DNA from: Collybia mongolica
Taxonomy: Eukaryota > Basidiomycota > Agaricomycetes > Agaricales > Clitocybaceae
Direction of reading: 5' to 3'
DNA length: 64,000 nucleotides
Assembly: GCA_013420905.1 (NCBI GenBank)
Contig: JAAXNY010000001.1
Location: 6,820,001 to 6,884,000 of the forward strand
The notes under the pieces: model-generated
Databases searched by the model: none
Told to the model about the DNA's origin: nothing
Seen by the model: the letters and a program-made list of their open reading frames with translations, nothing else
Shown here: positions 1 through 10,658 of the stretch, piece by piece
Layout: each line of letters begins with the position of its first letter
How positions within the stretch are numbered: the stretch's first letter is position 1
Translations under genes and position numbers: made by a program

Positions 1-1812
1 ATGACTATATGCCATGTCGTTGCTACATTCATCATGTCGTTATGAAGCCACGATGCGCATGATGCAGGGAGGGTCGTTCCGAGCCATGAGTCCGAATAAA
101 GCTGTGTCTTTACGTGTTTGACAGGGTAGTTTGATAAGAACCACCTATAGAATTTGCTAGGGAACAAGGGGCAAAATCCGTGGTCTTGCTTGACCGTCCA
201 CGAAGCCCGGGCCAGTCAGGTCACGCCTAGAACCCTACAGGACAATTATCTGTAGCCCTTGTTATGGAGAGTGGGAGGGAACAGGGGGGGGGGGGGCTAA
301 TCTTAGGTCACAGGGACGTCTCCATGCACCTGGTGGCCGTAGTATGTATGCTGTCAGGAGCACAGCAGATGCAGGGCAATGTCGATCAATTCAAACGCGG
401 GAGGTGAATACACCGAAACGGACTGACAGCAAGAAGGGTGTTGCGACTGACGATCGAGGGAAGAATTAGATCGCAGACGAAAGGGTCATGTTGAGCATGA
501 CCCGGGAGACTCTTAGGTCTGCCTTCGAATTCGGGACAATATAGTCCTTTGAAGCGTCACATAAGCCTCCTGATAATAAACTCAGTTACTAAACGATAAC
601 GTTCGTGACATGGACGTACAAAAAGCTTACTCACAATTGTTAAGTCACGAGCCCTTCAAGTTGTTGGCCTGATAATTGATAATTGGCGTTTCCAAGCAGA
701 GAGTTAGTAGTTTTTTCACATTGCCCGCAAATACCGACAGTGTGTTGAATGTCCTTGTTATCGTCCATCACGGCACTTCAGGAACAAGGCGCAGGGTTCT
801 ACGGAGGGACCATATTTGTATTTCACTAGGAGTGCCCCTTTCAAAGGCCTGACAGTAACCTAAGATGGTGGGTGAGCTTAAAACACGTCAGCGGATCCCA
901 TTGTAATAATGTCGTAGTATTGTTTTTCTTTCTGCACTTTAGTCGAGGACCGTGGGGGGCGGGAGTAGGCTTGGTGGACTGTGAATGGCCTCCCAATAGA
1001 CAATCTGAGTGCCGAGGTCATTCGGCGGCAGGGTTGGTTACCACTCGTCCTCGCGTTAGTTCGCCCCCTCATTATGAAGTCCCGAGACCTTAAACATTGA
1101 CCCAAATCTTGGAGCCGAGGGTGGATCGTATGATAGACATTGTACCATGGGGCGTTGACATCGAAACTAACTTGAACTTAGTGGTTCACTAAAAATTACT
1201 ATTCCTATGTCGTTCTTCTCGGGCAGTAGTCTATCCACAATTTATTGGGAGCTCGGGTTTCCGGAGGGCGGTTTCGCGGCTTTTTCTGTTTCCCATTTTC
1301 CTTAAGGTCGGCAAGCAAGATTTTGTAGGAAGCGGAAGAGTGATATCCTGGTGCAATCTGGCCTGGGGTTAATTACAAGGGTAGAGTAGTTATCCAGAAA
1401 TCTTTTTGACGTAGCCAGCGTTGGGTGGATAGTGTGAATTTTCGGAATGGTACAGATAGGCCTGTAGTTAGGCAGTATTTGAAATGTCGACAAGTTCAAT
1501 TCCTGCGGGGCTGGCACATTACTTGATAACGAAGACCGATGGATGTGTCAAAACAGATACTGATGTGGACGCTCCAGAATTTTTCAGCCTTCCATTGGAG
1601 GAGAGAAGCTGACAGTAAGGAATCCCAGTTCAGGCATCGACAAGAATAGTGAAAACCAGGAGGGTTCTTGACAAGAAAAAAATAAAACTATTTCGGCAGA
1701 TAAGTTCGGAGATATGATGAAACTTCCCGCGCCACAGTGATGTTTAGAATCTCTCTCGGGCCTCATCCACTTGTCTCTGTCGATAGACACCTACCATTAC
1801 TTCACTTTTCTC
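1..1812. other. Gene-free stretch, left edge
   Basis: I see no convincing gene here. Reading frames are short, lack spliceable partners and show no recognisable motif. A run of G occurs near position 286. The last few tens of bases should hold the promoter and 5' leader of the sirtuin gene that follows. Confidence 0.6.
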
Positions 1813-3784
1813 ATGACCCTTTTCCTCCCTCTGGAGGCGTCCACGCCTGTGCCACCATCACCGCCTTTTTTGATAGAACCTACCGACCCACATGCGCAGG
1901 TGTCCAAAGTGATAAAGGTCATCTTGAAGGCTAAGCGGATCGTAGTGATATGTGGTGGGTTGGGCTGCTGGTGATCGTCAGAAATGAAAGAACCTAATTT
2001 TCATTTACTTTATCAGGTGCTGGCATCTCAGTTCGAGCAGGAATTCCGGATTTTCGATCGTCTGAAGGTCTCTTCAAAACACTGAAACGGGACAACCCGC
2101 GTGAGGCGCTGGCGTCCGGGAAGGATTTGTTTGACGCCTCCGTGTTCAATGTGAGTGTTCCGTTCTCCCGTCCATTCCTCTCCCCAATGCACCGTGTATT
2201 TCATGGTTTCAGCTGTCCCTCTTTTTTATATATCCTACTGACTTTTAGCTACTCTAGTCGGAGCACACTACCTCCTTATTTTGCCAGATGATTGCCCAGC
2301 TGTCGGGCCTCTCTCATGCCGCTGAGCCAACTGCCTTCCACCATGTCCTTCGGGCTCTTGACGACCGAGGGAAGCTGCTCAGAGTATACACGCAAAACAT
2401 CGACGCCATTGAACGAAAGTGCGGACTCTCCTTTGGAGTTCCAGAGTTCGAGGAAAAACGGGGAAAAAGTCGGTCGAAAATCTTGACCCACGTTCCTCAC
2501 GTAGACGTTGACGGGTTCGACCATTCTATACCCGAAACGAAGCTCGGCAGCCCCTCATGCCCACCCGGAGAGTCGCCGAGATGCATCCCACTACATGGAA
2601 CATTACAGATGTTACACTGCCAGATATGTACTCACTCATATCCTTTAGAAGATCACTTGGAGTCGTTAGTGCTGGGGCAACCTCCACCTTGTCCAGAATG
2701 TATTTCAATGGAAGAAACAAGGCAATTGGTCGGAAAACGTGCACGGGGTATAGGCAGACTTCGACCGAGTGTGGTCTTATATAATGAAGCTCACAAGGAT
2801 GGAGAGGGGGTAGGGGAAGTTGTTCGCAAGGATCTTGTTGGTTCATCCAAGGGAAAAGGCCGGAGTGGCGCAGACCTCCTTCTCGTTGTGGGGACGAGCC
2901 TCAGAGTGCCAGGTACAAAGCGTATGGTGCGGGAGTTTGCGAAAGCTGTTCGGTCTCGAAGATCGTCACCTTCCAACGCCGCATCTGGTTCATCTAACCC
3001 CCCCTCACCCCGTCGATCCCCTTCAAACGATGAGGAGCCAGTTGCAAAAGCTATCTACCTCAACCTCGATTTTCCAGTGCCCACCCGCGAATGGGAAGGT
3101 GTTTTTGACGCATGGATACAGGGAGACGCCCAGGAATTTGCTGAAACTTTACGGAATGAAATCGAAAAGGAGGCGAAAGCGAAGGAGGCATCTCTTGAAA
3201 AGAAGAGAAAACGCGACACGGAAGCCGAGAAAGAAAGGCTGCGTGGAAAGCACGACGACGTACTGCATGAGCCAAAGCCACTGAAGAGAAAGGTAGCACT
3301 GGATTTGTCAGGCCACGCAGCTAAACGACGAAATGTCTCAACGCCGCCTTCGCCTCCGACAACGCCCGACAATCATACAGCAGATTGCAAATCATGTACA
3401 CCTCATACGAGTACCTCGAAGCTTATACTTAGGATTCCCGCTCGTCCCCCAAGATCCTGGCTTGTTCCTGAGGTTTATATCACAACCCTGCCTCCCAAAC
3501 CAATAGCGTTTGGGAAGGGGCAATCGCCCATGACCCCGGAATCCCTACCTCGTACCCAAACACGGTACAATAAAGCAACGAAAGCCGGACGCAAAGCTAC
3601 TCGTGTTGAACGTGCTGCGCGCTCAGTCTCAAAACCCATGTTATTGAAGAAGCCAGTTTTTGATACTCCTCAGCCCTTCGAACCCGCGGCTACTACGAGT
3701 GATGATGATGATGACCAGACACATCTACTCCCCCAATCTTTTCTACGGACTGTACAATATGGTTTGCGGGCCAGTGCTGGATGA
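1813..3784 (+). CDS. Sirtuin, NAD-dependent histone deacetylase, Hst3/Hst4-like
   Basis: Class I sirtuin of the Hst3/Hst4 type, which by family knowledge removes acetyl groups from histone H3 in the nucleus using NAD. I read three exons, 1813-1954, 2017-2150 and 2288-3784, giving 590 aa; both introns are GT-AG and keep frame. The first intron cuts inside the NAD-binding motif, which reads VVICGAGIS once spliced, followed by GIPDFRS. Exon 3 carries YTQNID, the catalytic histidine in PLHGTLQ, the zinc ligands in LHCQIC and CPEC, and the GTSLRVPG nucleotide-binding segment. The last ~280 residues are low-complexity and rich in K, R, S and P, with clusters such as KKRKRD and KRKV that look like nuclear localisation signals. 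ATG 1813 is the first in-frame ATG of exon 1. The Hst3/4 assignment over other sirtuin subgroups is an inference from layout. Confidence 0.93.
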
Positions 3785-6623
3785 TATTATACTGGTCTGG
3801 GCCCCTAGAGTTGATATTTATTTTTATCATATTATATTCTACTCCTTGTACTTACTACTTTGCCCGAAGGCCTTGCCACAGTCAACTTTTGCTGAGATTG
3901 ACATCGATGTCATCCTATATCACCACTCTTTGGTGGAAATCATCCAATTAACGGCGGACTCTTGTGAACCAATGTTAACAGGATAAAGGATGGCCCTATA
4001 GTGCTGTCTGCTACTTGAGGCGGCATTTGTATCAGCCTTTAAGTAACCCATAAACTAGACTTACATAAATTGCTTAGGTCGCGACCAAGTCCGTTGTAGA
4101 GACGACGCAAGTTCCAAGAATATTCTCTCCTCCGTGAATACCCCATTCAAGTCCTCACTCCTCTTGGACCCCCATGAGACTCCTGTTCTAATACATGTTT
4201 CCAGGACTATCCAAGAGCACATCATGGTGTACCCGTCACACAATATCAAGTTATAATAGAAGACCGAGGGATGCACGACTTTTCGTAGCAGCGCCATTGC
4301 AAATATCATTCGAGAATTTCGCTGAGGTGCCCCTCTACCTATGCCTGTCCGTATGATCATAATTGGCAACCTTCAGCTATGTTAGGACGCCAGTCATCTT
4401 CGACCGGTTTTCAGCATTCCCAAATACGCAACTGTGAACTCTCAACGCGTCCTTGCCCTTTGCATCACCAGTGGTCCTGTCCGGGATTTTGAATCAAAAC
4501 ACTAAGTCGTTGGGGCTTTATAAACTCACTCGAACCCAAAAGCTCACCAAACAGAGTCCGGCGGAACGTGGTCATAAATCGCCTTGGTTTGTAAATAAAT
4601 TGTTCTAGCTGAAGCGTGAGTGTTGGCCAGGGAAGGGTTAAACAAGGTCCAGGAAAGGTAACCAACTACATATATTGACCTTCAACACTGAGTATAAGTA
4701 ATAGTCTTATTCAAGATTGAAGGGAGCAACGGCTGGAATTCAATCAATTGCTGTAGAGCCTAGACGCCATACCCAAGGAAGCATGAATGCAAGGAACGGT
4801 GGGTCCACTATGCATTTTTATATTTTGCGACGACTATCAAGCGAGTACACACAACCAATGTGGTAAGCGAAGACTGTCGATATGGGGCCTATGGCAGAAA
4901 GACCACGTTGAGCGCTTGCGCTCTTGTGTTACTCCAGAGGGCTGGGACTAGCGATTTTGGGCGACCTTGCCGCGCCTAGCAGATCCCGCGCCATAGATAA
5001 TGAGTATGACACGGCGTGTTTGACTTTCCAACAGCATCTGAAGAGACGAGAACATCAATCGACGTGATGAGCGTCTAGGATCTGCATCGAAGGCATCGTT
5101 GTAACTGTCTCAAAATTCGCCGGGGCACCGAAGCTCTACATTGTTCAGTGAAATATGAAGGCAATTTCCCCACTCTGACACGGTCGCAGCACACAAACTT
5201 CCAGTTTTCCCAAGCATGAAGCCCACCCCCGTTCTTGCAATTTGATTTTTATTGTTTGTATATCTGCAGTCCCGGTAGATATCCCCGCAGAACTTCAAGT
5301 CAGGACCGTCGTGTTTGACGCTGAATCTCGTACCTTTGACGTCGCGTTTCCAGACACTCCAGCCCCCGAAAGGGGTGGGACAGCAGAATTGATTGTCGGC
5401 GGCGTCGGAGTCGTTGCCAAAAGATTAAGTACGGTATGAACCGAGATAAAGGGATGGGTTTATCGCATTTAGGATTCTAGGATCATAATTTGAATTTCTC
5501 TCAACGCAGACTCGTGACAAGTTCACCCAAGAGTTAATGTTCCTTGGGCGGCTAAAAGTAGAATATGCAACGTACGTGATTATGTGCCATGCGAAGTACA
5601 TCGAAAAATGGGAGGGTGTAAAAGGCAAGGAAGGGCCACACCGAGTTCGGCGTCAAATTAGGAGACCCCATCGGTAATGACATATATTGGGAGGTTGCTA
5701 GAGAGTGCAAACGTGAAGGCGATGACGATCTTGAATGTAAGTTATTTCCGTACACAGCTCGAACCCAATGCATGTCCAACGTTGACAGTGGACATTGATT
5801 GGCAAGGCTTTGACATGGGATCAAAGGGAGAAACATCTGATATCTGAAAAAACAAGATGTTCAGAGTCGTGGACAAGGAAACTTTGAGAAAAACCAAAAG
5901 CATGCCGAGTGTTTATAGGTGATCGCGACTTTCATATATGTACCCGAACCTGATCCACAACTTGCCCTAGCAAAAGGGTGCCGCTAATAATAATACGAAT
6001 TGAGGCTGATAAGAGTTTCGCCATTCATCGAAGGAAGACCTGGACCACCAAGGCCGCGCCTTGTTGTAAATCATTCGTGATGAACATGTCAGGATGTCAG
6101 ATGGCGAGTACAACCACTGCATGTTTGTTTAGGCCGGGTTGACCGACCGCGACTGAAAAGATCAACCAACCGCGCCTTTGTAATGCTCTACGTTGCAACC
6201 AAAGAGATTGTGACAGATCATATATACTGCACATGCGGTGATGGGATACCAGTATACCAAGTTTCATTGTCATATGTAGCTCGCTTGCATATACTTTTAA
6301 TGAGCGCTTCATCCCAAGTCGTCTGGCAAAGGACATTAGATTGGAGAGCTAGATTTATCGTTCTTTTATTTAAGCAGGAAGCAGACACTTAATGAGGGAG
6401 GTTGCGTTCATAGAGAGATTGATATTAGTTGTTAGGTTGGAGCAAACACAGCCACGGCACCACGACGAATTCTTGTCACATCAAAACTTCTTTGCACCAA
6501 AGCCACCTTCTTTCGCCACCACAGCCCACGACGCCAAGGTCCATTGTTGCGTTTCGCCCCCCCTTCGCTCTGCGGCCATACCTCTACTCTCCTAGTCCTA
6601 TTGTTCTATAATCCAAGCCCTGC
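3785..6623. other. Intergenic, with a coding-like fragment near 5260-5840
   Basis: About 2.8 kb between the sirtuin and the mucin-like gene. Most of it shows nothing. Around 5260-5440 (+) the codon use and amino-acid pattern look protein-like (PAELQVRTVVFDAESRTFDV, then GGTAELIVGGVGVVAKRLST), and a possible second piece after a CAG at about 5510 reads TRDKFTQELMFLGRLKVEYA. No start codon, stop or full domain can be assembled, so I treat it as a possible gene relic. I do not recognise the family. Confidence 0.35.
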
Positions 6624-7906
6624 ATGAAGGCTACTCGCTCACTTTTAATTTCATGTCTTCTCGCGCTTGCTTTTGGCCACTGCGTCGCAGCTGCCATTCA
6701 TGAACCCCGTCAATCAGCCCCGTCTGGCACTTCTCAAACGACAAGTCTACCTTCTACCACTGTCCCTCCTGTTACCACAAAGGAAACAGCGTCGACGCCT
6801 ACGCCACCATCCACACCACCTGATCCAATAACCACCTCTCCCCCTACTGATACAACCACGAAACCCACAAACACCGAACCCCCCCCTCCAACGGATACAA
6901 GCAAGCCTAATGCAGAGTCAACAACCCCGCCCCCCCCAGCGAATACTTCGTTACCCCCAAACACCGTCGTGTCTACCTCAACAGATCCTCAAGGTGCGGA
7001 AGTCACGATTACAGAAACTCGAGCTCCCTCGTCAACCAGCAGTACGGAGTCTGCAACAAGCACTGGTGACAAACAGGATGAGAGCACTGGTCTCGGTGTT
7101 GGTCCCATCATTGGGATGTCTGTGGCAGGCGGTATAGCAGTGATAGGCATTATCGGCTTTTTTGTGTGGAAGTTTACTAGGAAACGTTTCAGCGACTTTG
7201 ATGACAGTATGTATCTTCAAGTTATTTTTCTCTCGAAATGCAAACTCATCGTAATCCAGACGAAGCAATAAAATGGCCAGAATTGAACACTCATGGGGGG
7301 CACCCGGATTCTCATCCGCTCCCTGTACACAATACCGGTCGCTCAGGTTTTGACACTGGCTCAGAAGCGTCCTTGTCTCGCGTTCCCTCCTCATCGAATT
7401 ACTCGACACCTGACGTTGGTACCGTCGGTCCTGATCCATATGCAGTCCCTCCACTCCCTCACTTAAACCCAAATCAGCCTTATCGAGACGACCCTACCGC
7501 TGCAACAGGCTACTACGATCCGTATCGGGGACCGATACCCGGGACATTGGAACATGGAGCTGCTGCAGGAGAATGGGGCGGTGAAGCGATCCCCATGACG
7601 CAAATGGCGGGCAACGCAGGCCGCATGAGCCCTGGACCTCATGCCGCATATGGAGGAGACCAGATGTACGATGTTGGGAGGAAAAGTCCGGCACCCCAGG
7701 CTGCATACGGCGGGGACCCAATATACGACGTTGGAAGACGAAGTCCTGGGCCACAAGCAGCGTATGCTGCTGCCGGTAGGACAGCATCCCCTGGTCCTCA
7801 AGCTGCCTATGGAGGCAGGGTCTCACCTGGCCCGCAAGCAGCCTATACCGCCGGAAGAATGTCCCCCGGTCCACACGCAGCTTACGACTACGGGGCAAGA
7901 CAGTAA
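6624..7906 (+). CDS. Single-pass mucin-like (Mid2/WSC-like) membrane protein
   Basis: Two exons, 6624-7206 and 7260-7906, give 409 aa. Residues 1-24 form a signal peptide (MKATRSLLISCLLALAFGHC and on). Residues ~30-155 are Ser/Thr/Pro-rich, expected to be heavily O-glycosylated outside the cell. A transmembrane helix spans ~158-183 (PIIGMSVAGGIAVIGIIGFF), followed by a basic stop-transfer KFTRKR. The splice joins FDD to NEAIKWPEL, a juxtamembrane motif I know from many basidiomycete proteins of this layout. The cytosolic tail ends in six imperfect repeats of SPGP(Q/H)AAY, separated by GGDxxYDVGR-type spacers. The layout resembles yeast Mid2/Wsc wall-stress sensors, but no cysteine-rich WSC domain is present, so a sensor role is inferred only. 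Confidence 0.85.
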
Positions 7907-8448
7907 CTGCCATTGCCGTTGTGGGATCAGCGCATCCACTTTAGAGGGGCCTGCATAATTTTATGATAGTTTTTAGTACGAGACTACTACAAAACACCAC
8001 GTTGTCGTCGCTTTGGATGGTACATGGACCTGACATGAACTCTCCCTTTCTCATACAGTATTTCATGATTTCTTCCTCCCTTTCTTATCTTGTTTTGATT
8101 GTTCCGTTTCTCAGCTGACATGTCCGACGTTCATTGATTGGCTAGCTAGCACTTTCTGGTACTGGTGCTAGCCTTTTACTATGGCCCTTTTAATATCTTG
8201 GCTTCTTCATACCCTTAGCAATTTTTTCATTCCACTGTTCCTTGCGTTGTCATCAATCCTAAGGTCCGCACTCAGGCCATCTCTACCAGTCTTACACCCA
8301 TAGCTCTGCATATATGTGTTTTAATACTTATGAAGAATATCAAGTCATGATCAGTCTCTGAAAGGTACATATTGCCTTGTTGAGCAATTGAATTTATGAA
8401 TATTTACATGCTCTGCGGCATATATGTAACACGAGATCATAAAATATA
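7907..8448. other. Convergent intergenic region
   Basis: Lies between the 3' ends of the mucin-like gene (+) and the thaumatin-like gene (-). It is T-rich just after the first stop and contains no coding pattern that I can see; it should hold the two 3' UTRs and polyadenylation sites. Confidence 0.55.
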
Positions 8449-9302
8449 TCACGGGCAGAATGTGATTGTGAAGGTGTGCGCGCCTGCCGAGCATCCGCGA
8501 ACGGGAGAATCATTACCGCAACCGGAGAGATCCTGTCATGATGGTTAGATCGGGAGTTGTGACCTGTACAATGAATAAGATACACACTCCTGGAGGGTAG
8601 GCGCTCTTGCAGCCGCAATTAACATTGGTACAGGTGACAGTTTCGCAACCGTTAACTTCAATCCTAATGGATTGGGTGAAGCCCTGCGCGAAAGAGGAAT
8701 TCAGTGAGAAGATTTAGAGAGAGTAAACTGTAAACACCATACCTGGATATTAGAGATATCGTATGCTTGAGGTGTAAATTGGCTGCCGGTATCAAGATTG
8801 AACTCAGTCATGGTGCATCCCTCCCCTTTGGCACCACAGGCACCGTTCTGGTTGAATATTCGGCCATTCCACTGTAGAGTACTTTAAATCCTATATGCAC
8901 GCGTTGAACTGTGATGTATTAACCTGGCTATTGAGATTCATCGTCTGAGAAGTTTTCGCCGCTAAGGTATTGGGTTGTGGTCCAGTGTAGGATATAGCAG
9001 GATTAGGCTAAGATAGAAATGGTAATGTATAAGTAAAAGAATATATTATGGAACAGTTCGAAGAAAACATACAACGCCGCCTGATCCAGGTGTGTCGCAC
9101 CTGGGGGAGTAACCGCAATTAACATTCGCAATAACCGGCTTGACCGACGCATTGCAATTGTTCTTCAAGACGACTAGAGGTAAATTAAGATCAGTGCATT
9201 GACAATTATCTGTTTGATGCATCACCCACGAGTGTGTCCTTGTGCGACAGTCAACAAGGTAAGACTTGTGAATGCAACGAGAATCCTGGAAACTGAGGCC
9301 AT
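8449..9302 (-). CDS. Thaumatin-like secreted protein
   Basis: Small gene in six exons, none above 129 nt: 9302-9230, 9173-9073, 9007-8924, 8871-8743, 8683-8588 and 8532-8449, giving 188 aa; every intron is GT-AG and keeps frame. The start MASVSRILVAFTSLTLLTVA is a signal peptide. The mature chain has the cysteine pattern of fungal thaumatin-like/osmotin-like proteins: NNCNASVKPVIANVNCG, WNGRIFNQNGACG, EGCTMTEFNL, CTNVNCGC, AYPPGDLSGCGNDSPVRGC, and a terminal FTITFCP just before the stop. Thaumatin-fold proteins are secreted and often bind or cut beta-glucans; whether this one has activity cannot be told. It is shorter than plant thaumatins (about 200-230 aa). An alternative upstream frame (ATG-like at 9342) lacks a signal peptide and was rejected. 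Confidence 0.85.
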
Positions 9303-10658
9303 AGTTGTTCTTGTCAGAAGAGAAGACAGTTACTGCGAGCATTTATACCTTCGCCATGCCGGGGATTCTCGGCCTAACCTGGTTCTCCAAAGTAACATGA
9401 TTCCACGAGTAATTCGGCTCTGGGTGGAAATAAACGCATGATATCTCTGAGCATACTCCAATTATCGGATTACGACATAACGCCAGCTAGACCCATGTGC
9501 ATCATTGCCTTAGCGAGGTATATGTCTTCGAACGGCCATTCCATTCGCGGGTATCGTTATGGTGAAACATGTAATCTGATGGACAGGAGTATTTGGGGCT
9601 GATAACACTGCGCTCGCATTGATTGAGGTGTAACTGGAAAGATGCAAGGAATAATAGTTCGGGCGCTCCATCTTTGGGGAACCAGCTGGTCCTGATCGTG
9701 AGGACCTGTGGTAGTTAGTTACATCGAAGAAATCGTACAGATGAGTTATAAATGGACAACGACACTAGAAGACTTGCGCACTATGGTATGGATGATACGT
9801 CTATGGGTCGGGTACATCGTAAGGCGATAGTTTTGTTCCTTGGTATTTGGAGAAAGAACGCAATGTGACTCTCTCGTTTGATATTATCGATTTGATGATC
9901 TGATCTTCCTTGTTCGTTTCATCAAATATGGCTGAACAAAAGAACAACGTACAAGCTCTTTGAAGCTTGTCGGCGTTCGCGGAGACCAGAAGTGCGAGCT
10001 AAGATCATTTCCAAGTGAACAAATTGTGACCCGAGCACGATGATGGAAATATACGTTACTCTCTCCGATCGGCTTTCGGCACTGCTTGAGAGCTGACAGA
10101 AGTCATGTTCCATCGCGCGAAAGAAGTGTCAGATACTAGTCGTTTGCAGTACCAACTTAAACCTACTAGGCGCAACAGTGAACGGAGCTGAAGCCTTCAT
10201 CAAGCCCCATTCCGTCTCTCCAAACAAGGCCAAATGATCTAGTATGTAGTAGTACTGATCCGGACCGTTCAATACCTCATCTCAAAGGAACTACACTAAT
10301 GCCGCTAGTATTCCACCTACATAGTCTCCGGATATACAATTAGGAAGGTATCTCGAGGGGGTTGTCGAGGAGGCGCGGTTTGCAACTAGCACCTGAGTAC
10401 CCTCTAAATGTTGCCCCTGCATAAAAAGGGTTTTCCTGTTTTCAGTCACGTGACCACAGCGGTCGATTTGAGTCTGGCCAACTTGATTGGTTCATCCGAC
10501 TGTACTGAACCGAGATAAGGCAGTCCGGTCAACCCTTCAGCCCTCTGTTGTGAAAGTGACCTTGCCTTTTCAACGTGGCATCCTTGAGGCTAAGAATTAC
10601 GGTCGCTGAATACAAACCTACTCAAATCGATACTAAGTCAGTAGTTCTGCGAAAAATC
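9303..10658. other. Divergent intergenic region
   Basis: About 1.35 kb between the divergent thaumatin-like (-) and paladin-like (+) genes. No reading frame with a recognisable motif was seen. It should contain both promoters; I could not single out specific regulatory sites. Confidence 0.55.

Noticed and set aside
10575..10658. Extension of the paladin-like gene upstream to 10575
   Set aside because: The frame opens with GTG; a eukaryotic gene is expected to start at ATG, the first being 10659.
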